NCBI GenBank assembly: GCA_023228125.1
Contig: JALOBT010000009.1
Coordinates: 1 to 64,000, forward strand
Length of the DNA: 64,000 nt
Reading direction: 5' to 3'
Origin: Candidatus Cloacimonadota bacterium
GTDB taxonomy: Bacteria; Cloacimonadota; Cloacimonadia; Cloacimonadales; Cloacimonadaceae
In this document: positions 16,768 to 25,911 of the stretch, piece by piece
Position numbering within the stretch: the stretch's first letter is position 1
Layout: each line of letters opens with the position of its first letter
Notes under the pieces: model-generated
Told to the model about the DNA's origin: nothing
The model's input: the letters and a program-made list of their open reading frames with translations, nothing else
Databases searched by the model: none
Translations under genes and position numbers: made by a program

Positions 16768-17660
16768 ACCGCGAGAAATCCCCGCGTTACAAGAGCCTGA
16801 GCTATATAGCCAAAGCGCTGTTTACGCTGCTGCTCTTGTATCTTATTTTCAGGAGGGTCGATCTGGCCACAGCCTGGCAAAACATCTGCAAACTGTCCCT
16901 CGCCAGTGTCTTGGGAGTATGCGCCCTTACTATCCTGAGGCACTATATCCAGTATCACAATTGGCGACACGCCCTGCATCTGAATGCCGGCTATGTCTCT
17001 GACCTGCGGCAAGAGCGCGCCTCCTATCTGCTGGCTTTACCGCTGCGGTTTCTGATTCCGGGCGGGCATGCTGCCTTTGCCAAGATCTTTTATCTAAAGA
17101 ATACCAGTCTTTTAGCCTCCTTTATCGCCACCTTTGTTGAGCGCTTGTTTATGAGCTGGGCGACCTGGACTTTTGCCGCTATCGCCGCCTTTTTCTTCTT
17201 TCCCCACTTAAGTATCAGCCTCCGCATCCTGTTTATCCTCATCGCTGCCTTTTTGCCACTCTGGACGGCTCTGATCATGAGTCTGAAATCTTCCTTTCGG
17301 CCCCATCTTCCCGCCTATGCAACCCTGGCCCCCAAAATGATGCTTTTGCAGATCGCCAATACCCTGCTTATGTTTCTGCAATACTATATCATTCTGAATC
17401 AATTGGGGGCGATCTCGGCTATCGATACCTGGCTGGGCATGGGGCTCACCAATCTTGCAAATTCCATCCCCATCACCATCTCAGGTCTGGGTCTTCGGGA
17501 AGGCTTTGCCATCCATTTTCTGCAGGCCTTCAATTTTAGCTCGGAGCAGGCTGTGGCCGCTACCCTGAGTCTCTTTATATTTCATGATCTGCTGCCAGCT
17601 TTTGTGGGCACGGTGGTGCTTTTCAAGACAAAAAGAGTATCAGCCAATCCTCTTGTTTAA
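16740..17660 (+). CDS. YbhN/UPF0104-type lysylphosphatidylglycerol-synthase-like membrane protein
   Basis: ~306 aa from TTG 16740, with AGAGGTG ending 9 nt before it inside the malic enzyme gene (28-nt overlap). The frame is open further up to 16668 but no better start exists. Seven or eight hydrophobic segments (ALFTLLLLYLIF, ASVLGVCALTIL, FAAIAAFFFF, ILFILIAAFLPLW and others). Family marks: RFLIPGGHAAFAKIFYL and NSIPITISGLGLREGF, as in the integral membrane domain of MprF and AglD-like proteins. Inner-membrane protein, perhaps lipid translocation. Without the catalytic MprF domain an enzymatic role is not claimed. Confidence 0.75.
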   Translation: MYSRIKELLNREKSPRYKSLSYIAKALFTLLLLYLIFRRVDLATAWQNICKLSLASVLGVCALTILRHYIQYHNWRHALHLNAGYVSDLRQERASYLLALPLRFLIPGGHAAFAKIFYLKNTSLLASFIATFVERLFMSWATWTFAAIAAFFFFPHLSISLRILFILIAAFLPLWTALIMSLKSSFRPHLPAYATLAPKMMLLQIANTLLMFLQYYIILNQLGAISAIDTWLGMGLTNLANSIPITISGLGLREGFAIHFLQAFNFSSEQAVAATLSLFIFHDLLPAFVGTVVLFKTKRVSANPLV

Positions 17661-17730
17661 TAGCATTTGCGGATTCTCCAAATCAGATTAGCTTTTATAT
17701 AAATGCCCAAATATTGCCGAGGAGGCCAAA

Positions 17731-19401
17731 ATGCTTTCTGATATTGAAATCGGACAACTTACTAAACTTAAGCCCATCGATGAGATAGCCGGGAAAATCG
17801 GACTGAGTCCGCAAGACCTGGATCATTATGGAGAATACAAGGCTAAAATCCGCTATTCCGCCCTTTTTGCCAACGAAAATAACCCCACCGGGAAACTGAT
17901 CCTGGTCTCTGCCATCACCCCCACTCCCGCCGGAGAAGGTAAAACCACGGTGGCCATCGGACTCTCCCAAGCCATCAATAGGATCGGCAAAAAGTCTATC
18001 GTCGCCATTCGCGAACCCTCTTTGGGCCCAGTATTTGGCATCAAAGGCGGGGCTGCAGGAGGTGGCTGGTCCCAGGTGCTCCCCATGGAGGACATCAACC
18101 TGCATTTTACCGGAGATTTCCATGCCATCACCGCTGCGAATAACACCCTGGCCGCTCTGGTGGACAATCACATTTATTTTGATAATGAACTTGGGCTGGA
18201 CCCGCGCCGTATCACCTGGAAAAGAGTGGTGGATGTGAATGACCGCATGCTGCGGGATGTGGTGATCGGATTGGGCGGTCGCAAACAGGGCTTCCCCAGA
18301 GAAGACGGCTTTGATATCACTGCGGCCAGCGAGATTATGGCGATCCTGTGTCTGTCTAACAACATGGATGAACTCAAAGAGCGCATCGGCAATATCACGG
18401 TGGGACTTTCCTACTCTGGAGCACCGGTGAAGGTGCATCAATTGGGCTTTGAAGGTGCCATCGCCGCTCTGCTCAAAGATGCCCTGAAACCCAATATCGT
18501 GCAAACCACCGAAAACACTCCAGCCTTCGTCCATGGCGGCCCCTTTGCCAATATCGCCCAGGGTGCCAATAGTATCATCGCCACCAAGACCGCCATGCGC
18601 CTCACGGACTATACGGTTACCGAAGCGGGTTTTGGCTTTGATCTGGGTGCGGAGAAGTTCTTTGATCTGGTGTGTAAATATGGCGGATTCTGCGTGAATG
18701 CCGTGGTTTTGGTAGCCACAGTTCGAGCACTGAAGATCCATGGCGGAGTGAAAGTAAGAGATCTTTCGGAACCAAATCCTGAGGCGGTAAAAGCTGGATT
18801 GGTGAATCTCGCCAAGCATCTGGAAAACATCAATAAGTTTGGCATGAAATCCGTGGTCGCGATCAATAAATTCCCCACTGATACCGAAGAAGAGCTCAAG
18901 ATCGTAGAAGACTTTGTCAAAAAATCCGGCTTTGACGTCAGCTCTGTAGAGTACTTCACCAAAGGCAGTGAAGGCGGCCTGGAACTGGCAGAAAAGGTTG
19001 TAAAACTGGTGGAAGACGATGTTTGCACTTCCCACGGACTTTACGACTGGAATGATTCAGTGGAAAACAAAATCTTCAAAATTGCCTCCGAGATCTATGG
19101 AGCTGAGGCGGTAGATTATACTCTCGATGCCAAAGCCGACCTCAAGAGTATCAATAAATTCGGCTTTGATAAATTGCCGATCTGCATCGCCAAAACCCAA
19201 AAATCTTTGTCCGACAATCCCGATCTGATCGGCCGGCCCAAGGACTTTCTGGTCACCGTACGCAAGATCGTGGTCGCCAGTGGTGCGGGATTTTTGGTTC
19301 CCATCACCGGAGAGATTATGCGCATGCCTGGCCTACCCAAAAAACCCAGTGCCAATAATATAGATGTGGGACACGATGGAGATATCACAGGCCTGATGTA
19401 A
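17731..19401 (+). CDS. fhs: formate-tetrahydrofolate ligase
   Basis: 556 aa, GAGGAGG before ATG. ATP-binding loop TPTPAGEGKTT (~64-74), followed by REPSLGPVFGIKGGAAGGG and TGDFHAITAANNTL, all signatures of the family. The C-terminus GEIMRMPGLPKKPSANNIDV is also standard. Makes 10-formyl-THF from formate, THF and ATP, the entry of the methyl branch of one-carbon metabolism, used in acetogenesis or reversed in amino-acid fermenters. No folD or other Wood-Ljungdahl gene lies beside it. Length is normal. No T-tract terminator seen; an inverted repeat lies 85 nt downstream. Confidence 0.97.
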   Translation: MLSDIEIGQLTKLKPIDEIAGKIGLSPQDLDHYGEYKAKIRYSALFANENNPTGKLILVSAITPTPAGEGKTTVAIGLSQAINRIGKKSIVAIREPSLGPVFGIKGGAAGGGWSQVLPMEDINLHFTGDFHAITAANNTLAALVDNHIYFDNELGLDPRRITWKRVVDVNDRMLRDVVIGLGGRKQGFPREDGFDITAASEIMAILCLSNNMDELKERIGNITVGLSYSGAPVKVHQLGFEGAIAALLKDALKPNIVQTTENTPAFVHGGPFANIAQGANSIIATKTAMRLTDYTVTEAGFGFDLGAEKFFDLVCKYGGFCVNAVVLVATVRALKIHGGVKVRDLSEPNPEAVKAGLVNLAKHLENINKFGMKSVVAINKFPTDTEEELKIVEDFVKKSGFDVSSVEYFTKGSEGGLELAEKVVKLVEDDVCTSHGLYDWNDSVENKIFKIASEIYGAEAVDYTLDAKADLKSINKFGFDKLPICIAKTQKSLSDNPDLIGRPKDFLVTVRKIVVASGAGFLVPITGEIMRMPGLPKKPSANNIDVGHDGDITGLM

Positions 19402-19485
19402 GCCTTTTGTCACAGTCCCTTTAGAAATGAAGAGCAAAGAACGGCGCCAAAGCCCATAGCTTCTGCGCGAGATATAGACTTGATT

Positions 19486-19549
19486 TTAACAGGTCTTCGA
19501 CTCGAGATGACTCGGAATCCCAAGTCAACTCGAGTTGAAGACCTGTTAA
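19486..19549. repeat. 64-bp inverted-repeat element, copy F1
   Basis: 21-nt arms (19486-19506, 19529-19549; 20/21 complementary, TTAACAGG...CTCGAG) around a 22-bp body that is itself partly palindromic (TGACT...AGTCA). Between convergent genes, without a T-tract. Related layout at 29465. Confidence 0.75.
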
Positions 19550-19627
19550 TTACAAGTCAAACAGTCAAGCGTGGGGGCTGGGAGGCCTGATTGTGAAGCA
19601 AACTGACAAATCCGCCGCTGGCTTGCT

Positions 19628-20686
19628 TCAGATCTTTGCATCCTCATGAATGATGGCATTTAGCTCAGCTATGCTTGTTTCTGCATCGTAATTATAGCAC
19701 ACGTAATCCCGAAACAGGCTGATATTCTCTTCATCGATGAAATCCGCGATCGGAGTCATAGGCTGCAAATCCCGCAAGCGCCCCGTATAGATCATCCCAT
19801 CAAAATTATCCTTGAGCCTGAAATCCGGATATCCCAGAGAGTAAAAACTGTCATCCTTTAGCTCGCCCATAGGGCTGTCTTGCAGATCAAAGCCAAGCTC
19901 TTCGTAGTGAGGGCTTATCACCTGTTCGATAATGCCGCCTGCGGGATGCAGAGCTTCCTGAGCAGCCCGTTTACCATCCCAGGGATCGTAAAAACAGATG
20001 TTAAAGAGCTTTTCACCATAGCGCTGCTGCAGATGATTGCCGAATCTTACCATTTCAAAACCGGTAAAGACCTTTTGATCTCCCTCCAGACGCCATGCGG
20101 GCTCCCGGTATTTGGTAAAAGCATGATGAGAGCCCATAATCCCCAGGATTTTAGTGTGGTTTGGCTCATAGTGCTCGCTGATGATATCCGCCCAATACCG
20201 CTCCCCACAGCCCTTCCAGATCACTGCCCTCTCCTCTGTGCTTGGATGGCGGTTTTCCCTCTGGCAGATCTGAGTATAAAGCTTCCAATTGATGGGATCA
20301 TTCAGCCCCAGAATCCTGATTTTCTGCGAGGCTGGAAGCTCTTTATTCACAGACCACACCAGCCTGAACACATCCAGATACTCCTGATATCCCCAATAGG
20401 CCTCTTGCTTGATCATGATCTTTTTGGCCAGCGGCACATCAAAATCGCTTTTGTCCAGGAGTTCATCCACCAAGCCTTGATCTTCCCTTCTGGCAAACTC
20501 ATAGGCTATAGTGCCGATGCCGTGTTCCGCCAGCCTGGGAATGAGTTTGTGATAAAGTGCCAATTGCTGCCCAACCCTGTGCATTTCACCCAGCAGGACG
20601 ATGTCGTAGGGCTCAAATTTGGACAGCACATAGTCCACAGGTGATTTCCCGTGCTTATTCAGATATTCCAAGAGGATTTCATGCAT
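19628..20686 (-). CDS. ChaN/Tiki-superfamily-like protein
   Basis: 352 aa, no signal peptide. The N-terminal region has IVLLGEMHRVGQQLALYH (~29-46), the G-E-x-H motif of the haem-binding ChaN/TraB-Tiki/EreA superfamily, followed by IGTIAYEFARREDQ, whose Glu is also typical. A later ILGIMGSHHAFTKYRE contributes paired histidines. Such proteins are putative metallohydrolases or haem-binding proteins; activity here is inference. Transcribed convergently with fhs and divergently from the secreted gene at 20969. Superfamily assignment moderate; could be an erythromycin-esterase-like hydrolase. Confidence 0.5.
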   Translation of the reverse strand: MHEILLEYLNKHGKSPVDYVLSKFEPYDIVLLGEMHRVGQQLALYHKLIPRLAEHGIGTIAYEFARREDQGLVDELLDKSDFDVPLAKKIMIKQEAYWGYQEYLDVFRLVWSVNKELPASQKIRILGLNDPINWKLYTQICQRENRHPSTEERAVIWKGCGERYWADIISEHYEPNHTKILGIMGSHHAFTKYREPAWRLEGDQKVFTGFEMVRFGNHLQQRYGEKLFNICFYDPWDGKRAAQEALHPAGGIIEQVISPHYEELGFDLQDSPMGELKDDSFYSLGYPDFRLKDNFDGMIYTGRLRDLQPMTPIADFIDEENISLFRDYVCYNYDAETSIAELNAIIHEDAKI

Positions 20687-20968
20687 AATCTATTCCTTGA
20701 TTTGATTATTTTTATATACAGAGACATCATCAAGCAGATAGGGATCTGGTCAAGGGGAAAACGCGGGGCCTTTTGGACATCCTATTCCGCTGAGCTAAAG
20801 ATAGAACTTGCCTATCCTGCTGATATGACATATTATATAATTATCAGTTGACTTTTATATAGCGTGCACTAACTTAAGGACGATTAGCTGTCTCAGCGCA
20901 CAAGAGAGACTATGCCCTGACTATGCGCCGGCATTTGCCAAGCAAACAAATCGTGAAAAGAAGGAATG

Positions 20969-22240
20969 ATGCGAACTTACCATAAGCTTATCATTACGCT
21001 GATTCTGGTTCTGGGATTCAGCTTGTCAGGCCTTTATGCTCAGGATTATCCCCAGCTTTACTTTCTGACGGGATTTCATTGGTACAGCTTAGGAGGCGCT
21101 TTTAGCGGCCCGGACTGGTCTGAAAGCGAAACGCAGACCTTCACTTCTTATTCCGTCAATCCCTTGAATATCCGCTCGATTCACGAAACCTACAGATTTG
21201 ACGGTTCCATAGAATATATCCACACAGACAGCACTTATGCTTTTGACGGTGCCGTAGAATTAGAACAGGATTTCTTCACCCTGCGCTCTCCCCTCAGACT
21301 TTGGCGCTACGGCTCTTTCCCGCTTTACCGGATCAGCAAGATCAGCTATGATGGCTACTATCTGGAAGATCGCCTGGCCTATAATCCTACCGGTACAGAC
21401 TTCAGTATAAAAACCTGGCATACATACAACGAAAACAGGAAGCTGATCGGCAGCGTGTGGAAAACCTTAAATCCCCTCCAATTCACGAAAATAGAAGTGA
21501 CTCTTGATGATTTGGAGCGCAGAATAGAGGAATATCGCTATGTTTCCCCGGATTCGCTCACCTGGACACCAAACATGCGTATTGAGTATATCTATACTGA
21601 CCAGCAATTTGCCCAAAGCCAGGACTTTGAAAAACATTACCTGTACATGCCGGATTACATCCTGCGTGAGGTACAAGGTTATATGCAGGGCACCCCGCCT
21701 TATCTGAATGACGACTATGCGCTCTCATATGTCATCGAGACGCATGCCAGCAATCAAGGAGAGTGGTATGAGCCGGAATATCACTGCATGAACCTGCAGT
21801 TTGACGGTGATGGTGTAAGCTTGGAATACTGCAATGGCATCTATTTCCTAAACTGGAACACCGCTGGACTGCTGACTTATATAGGTGCGGACTATGAAGG
21901 ATCACCCGGCTACACCTTCACTTACAGCCATACCAGCGATGTCTCAAATAGCGATCAAGTAAATACTGCGGCCATCCCTCTGCTGGTGTATCCCAATCCT
22001 GTGCGGGACCAGAGCTCGCTGGAGTATTCCCTCTCCAAAGCCAGTCCTATGCAGATCAGTACCTATAATATCAAAGGCCAACTGGTGAAAAAGGAATCCT
22101 ATCCGGCGATGACCCAAAAAGGTAGTTTGAACTGGATTGCAAGTGATAAACAGGGTAAAGCTCTGCCCAATGGAATCTATCTGATCCGAATGCAGGCTGA
22201 GGGTGAGGTCTTCACAGCAAGGGTGATGGTGGTGAAATAG
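20969..22240 (+). CDS. secreted protein with C-terminal sorting domain
   Basis: 423 aa from the second of two ATGs (20966/20969), as AAGGA at 20961 is too close to the first. Signal peptide (YHKLIITLILVLGFSLSGLYA). The middle has Y/F-D-based repeats (YRFDGSIEYIHTDSTYAFDG, ISYDGYYLEDRLAYN) similar to those in the gene at 1689; the two look paralogous in layout and length. Sorting tail from ~345 (LLVYPNPVRDQSSLEYSLS ... NGIYLIRM ... ARVMVVK). Exported, function unknown. Confidence 0.78.
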   Translation: MRTYHKLIITLILVLGFSLSGLYAQDYPQLYFLTGFHWYSLGGAFSGPDWSESETQTFTSYSVNPLNIRSIHETYRFDGSIEYIHTDSTYAFDGAVELEQDFFTLRSPLRLWRYGSFPLYRISKISYDGYYLEDRLAYNPTGTDFSIKTWHTYNENRKLIGSVWKTLNPLQFTKIEVTLDDLERRIEEYRYVSPDSLTWTPNMRIEYIYTDQQFAQSQDFEKHYLYMPDYILREVQGYMQGTPPYLNDDYALSYVIETHASNQGEWYEPEYHCMNLQFDGDGVSLEYCNGIYFLNWNTAGLLTYIGADYEGSPGYTFTYSHTSDVSNSDQVNTAAIPLLVYPNPVRDQSSLEYSLSKASPMQISTYNIKGQLVKKESYPAMTQKGSLNWIASDKQGKALPNGIYLIRMQAEGEVFTARVMVVK

Positions 22241-22414
22241 AGCTATTGGCAAGCAAGGATATAATACATTTTAGTCAATACTCAAACGGCTCTAATAAAC
22301 AAGGTGCGAGATGCAACACCTTCTCGAACCGTTGATTATGGTCCAAAGCAACAAATCGATTGACAAATATTATGTTCTGATAGTAATGGGATGATCAAGG
22401 TATAGGAGAGAATG

Positions 22415-23008
22415 ATGAGTTTCAAAGGTGAGTTGTTTTACATAACGCATCTGGATAATATCCCATCCATCATGCGTAGTGGGATCCTTAGCCATAATGA
22501 GGCTGAGAGGGTAAACCATCACTCAGTTGCCCTGCAAGATGTCCAAGATAAAAGGGCGATTAAAAAAATACCCAAGGGCAGAGTCTTGCATGACTATGTT
22601 AATTTGTATTTTAACCCTAGAAATCCCATGATGTACAAGCTTTTTAAACTACATATGATTAGTAATTTATGCGTTTTATCCGTGCATCCAAATATACTTA
22701 AAGTTCAAGATGCAGTGGTATCAGACCAGAATGCTGCGAGAAATTTAGTTAGGTTTTATGATCCCAAAGTTGATTTTGATAAACTTGATTTTGAAAACAT
22801 TTATCTAAGGGACTGGAATGTTCCTGATCGGCACGAATATGATAGATTAAAAGGCATCGTGTGCGCGGAAACACTGATACCTGATAAGATGAGTTTTGAC
22901 CATATCAATTCCGCTTACGTAGTAGATGACAGTGTGTCGTGCAAACTCAGTAATATGGGATTCAATCGACCAATAATAATAGAACCAGATATGTTTTTCA
23001 GAGGATAA
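22415..23008 (+). CDS. darT: DarT ADP-ribosyltransferase toxin
   Basis: 197 aa from the second of two ATGs (22412/22415; AGGAG at 22404). Family marks: YITHLDNIPSIMRSGILSH at the NAD-binding N-terminus, VNLYFNPRNPMMYKL, and the catalytic glutamate in GIVCAETLIPDKM. DarT transfers ADP-ribose from NAD to thymidine in single-stranded DNA and blocks replication; reported roles include phage defence. The AT-rich composition differs from neighbours, consistent with transfer. The antitoxin gene follows after 4 nt. A TTGACA at 22360 may be part of the promoter. Confidence 0.93.
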   Translation: MSFKGELFYITHLDNIPSIMRSGILSHNEAERVNHHSVALQDVQDKRAIKKIPKGRVLHDYVNLYFNPRNPMMYKLFKLHMISNLCVLSVHPNILKVQDAVVSDQNAARNLVRFYDPKVDFDKLDFENIYLRDWNVPDRHEYDRLKGIVCAETLIPDKMSFDHINSAYVVDDSVSCKLSNMGFNRPIIIEPDMFFRG

Positions 23009-23012
23009 GATA

Positions 23013-24164
23013 ATGATAGAAGTATTAATCGGTGATCTTTTTGCCAGCAAGATGCAAACCAAGGTGAATACAGTAAATTGCGTAGGCATCATGGGAAAGG
23101 GGATTGCCCAGCAGTTCAAAAAGCAATATCCTGAAATGTTTGAGGATTATGTGGACAGGTGTAAGTCTAAGGAAGTGGAAGAAGGGATCCCCTATCTTTT
23201 TAGGGACTTATTTGGAAACATGATACTTAATTTCCCCACCAAGGGGCATTGGAAGAACCTGACCAACATGCAGAAAGTAAGTACTGGACTGGACTATTTT
23301 ATTCAGCATTATAAAGAGTGGGGCATAAAGTCCATAGCCTTCCCTCCTCTGGGTTGTGGCAATGGTGGACTTACTTGGGAACAAATAGGCCCCTTGATGT
23401 ATCAGAAGCTATCATCCCTAGACATCCCCATAGAGATTTATGCACCCTGGGGAACCCCAGAAGAGCAACTGACCCCAGAGTTTTTACAAAGTACTCCTGA
23501 TACAGATATCAGGGCAAAAAGGATAAGCGATGAGATACCCTCTGGATGGTTTGCTATTCTTGAGATAGTATATAGGCTGGAACGTCTCAAGTACTCCCTC
23601 AGCATCGGCTCCACCGTGTTTCAAAAGATCTGCTACATTGCGACTTTATCTGGCCTGCAGACTGGTTTCACCTTCAAGAAAGGCCAGTATGGCCCATTTT
23701 CTGCGGATATACAAAAAGCTTATCTCATCCTTGGTCGCGAAAATCTGATCAAAGTGGAGAACGTTCAAAACCACCAACAAGTTTCAACAGGAGACAAGTA
23801 CCAGACATCTCGCGACAGCATCTTAAAAAAGATACACTGCCATGAGGACGAAATCCAGCGCATAGTGGATCTGTTCAGCAGGATAAACAGTGCCGTCCAA
23901 GCAGAAGAGATTGGGACAATTTTATACGCCCTTGATGAGTTAAGCGCTGATAACAAAGACTTAGTATCGGAAATATCCTTTTATGATTATGTCCTGTCCT
24001 GGAAAAAACAATGGTCAACAGACGAAAAGCACTTATCCGTAGCCAATACTATCAGAGAATTAGCTGCAATGAATTGGATACGCTTGGATTATAGCGCTGA
24101 GCTACCTGTGGAAAATGAGGGCGATCAGTTTGACGAATCCATCCAGTCAAATCCCCTGTTTTAA
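23013..24164 (+). CDS. darG: DarG antitoxin: macrodomain plus SocA/Panacea-like C-terminus
   Basis: 383 aa. Residues 1-155 are a macrodomain: EVLIGDLFASKMQTKVNTVN, GIMGKGIAQQFKKQYP (ADP-ribose loop) and IAFPPLGCGNGGLTWEQIG. It removes ADP-ribose from DNA and so reverses DarT. Residues ~175-330 carry KICYIATLSGLQTGFTFKKG and QYGPFSADIQKAYLIL, which resemble the SocA/DUF4065 (Panacea) fold of antitoxins and probably bind the toxin directly. The C-terminal ~50 residues are acidic. Four-nucleotide gap to darT, same operon. Confidence 0.92.
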   Translation: MIEVLIGDLFASKMQTKVNTVNCVGIMGKGIAQQFKKQYPEMFEDYVDRCKSKEVEEGIPYLFRDLFGNMILNFPTKGHWKNLTNMQKVSTGLDYFIQHYKEWGIKSIAFPPLGCGNGGLTWEQIGPLMYQKLSSLDIPIEIYAPWGTPEEQLTPEFLQSTPDTDIRAKRISDEIPSGWFAILEIVYRLERLKYSLSIGSTVFQKICYIATLSGLQTGFTFKKGQYGPFSADIQKAYLILGRENLIKVENVQNHQQVSTGDKYQTSRDSILKKIHCHEDEIQRIVDLFSRINSAVQAEEIGTILYALDELSADNKDLVSEISFYDYVLSWKKQWSTDEKHLSVANTIRELAAMNWIRLDYSAELPVENEGDQFDESIQSNPLF

Positions 24165-24275
24165 CTCTCATTTTTGGATTACTAATAGTTGATAGCCTGC
24201 TTGGAAGTTAAAAAGATAAAGGACAATTTGAAGCTTAGCTGCCAGATCAAAAATGAAAGTCAAAACAGTCCCGCG
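24164..24275. repeat. ~110-bp dispersed repeat, copy I1
   Basis: Shares AACTCTCA(T/A)TTTTGGAT at one end and AGCTTAGCTGCCAGATCAAAAA...CAAAACAG at the other with 44699-44812. Both copies sit just past the 3' end of a minus-strand gene. Confidence 0.55.
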
Positions 24276-24278
24276 GCT

Positions 24279-25310
24279 TTACAGCTCTCGCATCCTCTGA
24301 ATCATCTTCACCAAAGCCTTTTCATGCCTGTTCACAATGCGCTTAACCATCTTATTCGAAGGATGGATAATGCTTTTCCCTTCTTTATTAATACCGCCAA
24401 TCTCAATCAACATTGCCGGCACTTCCAGGCTATGATAGAAGAAATTGCGGGCATTTCCCACCTTGGAAGTGCTGTTTTTGTGAAGTGTGTAAGTGCCTGG
24501 CAGATAATCCCGCGGCACATTTTGCGCATAGAACTCAGCCAGGTCTTGCAGAGCCAGAAAGTCCTCCTTGGGCTCATCCACAGCTGGTAGGAAGATCGTC
24601 TCATTTAGGGCTCCGGTGCGGGAAGAATGATAGAAGATAGCCAAGTCGAAAGAGACTTTACGTCCCAGAGCGATGATGGCCTGAATCTCCTTTTCCGAAG
24701 CGGGCTGCGGGCCTTTGTAAAAGGGGCTGAGATGGTCAGTTGCGATATCAATATCCCAAAATACGGGATAATTGCGGTTCAGATCCACGCCGTCGGTGCG
24801 CAGATCAAGTTTGCCATTGCCATCGGTATCACGGTTGTTTTTACGTTTGGTTCGGGTCAGATTGGCACTCACCACACGCCAGCCTTCCGGATTCAGGCTG
24901 GGCACGATCCAAAGCTTGAATTCGTTCAGCAGCTCGTGCACCTGGGCCTCTTTATGATAGCGTTCACTCAGGCTTTCAAAGAGTTGAAAGGCCAAGGCCA
25001 CACCCAGGACTTCGTCGCCATGATGCTGGCCGATAATCAGGATATTGCGCTGCCCTTTGCCCAATTCGATAGCGTGGATGGGTAGATTTTCCGTTGCAGT
25101 GAAGCCGATAATGCGATGCACCAGGAGTCCGGGGTGGCGCGCTGCCAGCTCGTTCATTTTGGGCACCAAGTCCTGGGGAGCAGGATAAGCCGAGGCCAGC
25201 GGATACTCATTCACCCCCTGATAGGCGCAGGAGGCCAGCAGAATCAGGGCAAAAAGGGGGATTCCTGAGCAGCAGAGCTTCAGCATAATGGCGCAAAACT
25301 CACTCATCTG
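24279..25310 (-). CDS. M14-family zinc carboxypeptidase, lipoprotein
   Basis: 343 aa from ATG 25310, chosen because GGGAGGG lies 5 nt upstream and it overlaps the recX stop (the frame is open further up, over recX). Lipobox LILLASC gives a lipid-anchored mature protein. M14 zinc site IIGQHHGDEVLG (H-x2-E type), SLNPEGWRV, the substrate-binding segment GVDLNRNYPVFWD, third zinc His in FYHSSRTGALNE, and the catalytic Glu in AMLIEIGG. Likely cleaves C-terminal residues from peptides or peptidoglycan stems in the periplasm. Last gene of the recA operon; no functional link is evident. Confidence 0.88.
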   Translation of the reverse strand, partial: QMSEFCAIMLKLCCSGIPLFALILLASCAYQGVNEYPLASAYPAPQDLVPKMNELAARHPGLLVHRIIGFTATENLPIHAIELGKGQRNILIIGQHHGDEVLGVALAFQLFESLSERYHKEAQVHELLNEFKLWIVPSLNPEGWRVVSANLTRTKRKNNRDTDGNGKLDLRTDGVDLNRNYPVFWDIDIATDHLSPFYKGPQPASEKEIQAIIALGRKVSFDLAIFYHSSRTGALNETIFLPAVDEPKEDFLALQDLAEFYAQNVPRDYLPGTYTLHKNSTSKVGNARNFFYHSLEVPAMLIEIGGINKEGKSIIHPSNKMVKRIVNRHEKALVKMIQRMREL

Positions 25311-25911
25311 GACCCTCCCAGGCCTGAGCAATCTCATCCAGAGAAAAGCCTTTGCGGAACAGCGAGGCATAAACCTTTTCTTTGGCCTTCCAGGGCTCTT
25401 GGGCGCGGTGTTTATAGAGCAGTTTTTGGATCTGCTCACGTAAAAGCTGCCGATTTTGCTCAGGGTCTTGAAGTTCTTGCAGGATGGGCTCATAAAGCGC
25501 GGGGGGAATACGCTGTTCATAAAGCTTCTCGGTGATGGCGCGCGCGCTCTTCCCTCTTTCAAAGAGGCTGCGGATCAGGATTTCGGCAAAGCGAGCATCA
25601 TCCAGATAGCCTTTCTCTTTGCAGAGCTCGATGCACCGGTCTATGATGCTTTTGTGATAATCCTTGCGCCCCAGAAAGAGGCGGCATTGGTGTTCGCTGT
25701 GTTCGGCCTTGGCCAGATATTCCGTGATCTGCCACCAGGCCTTTTTTTCCAGCTCTGAGATCAGGTGCTGGGACTGGGTCTCGGAAATATCCAGCTCAGA
25801 AGAAAAGGGATGTAATCTTTGGAGGGTTCTGAGGCTCAGAACCCCCCAAATTTCGTCATCCAGGCTTAGATAAGCCGAACGTTCACTCTTCTTCCAGTAC
25901 TTCAGTTTCAT
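25300..25911 (-). CDS. recX: RecX regulatory protein
   Basis: 203 aa; start overlaps the recA 3' end by 29 nt and its stop overlaps the next gene by 11. Family marks: helical three-repeat layout with KKAWWQITEYLAKAEHSEHQ, IDRCIELCKEKGYLDDARFA, RSLFERGKSARAITEKLYEQ and the C-terminal KAKEKVYASLFRKGFSLDEI. RecX binds RecA filaments and limits their activity. Position directly after recA is the usual one. Overlap implies translational coupling. Confidence 0.9.
   Translation of the reverse strand: MKLKYWKKSERSAYLSLDDEIWGVLSLRTLQRLHPFSSELDISETQSQHLISELEKKAWWQITEYLAKAEHSEHQCRLFLGRKDYHKSIIDRCIELCKEKGYLDDARFAEILIRSLFERGKSARAITEKLYEQRIPPALYEPILQELQDPEQNRQLLREQIQKLLYKHRAQEPWKAKEKVYASLFRKGFSLDEIAQAWEGPDE

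Noticed and set aside
17695..19035. 446-codon minus-strand ORF
   Set aside because: Antisense shadow of fhs.
19486..19549. Bidirectional terminator between fhs and the convergent gene
   Set aside because: Stem is strong but neither side has a T-tract, and the same architecture recurs at 29465 in a different setting.
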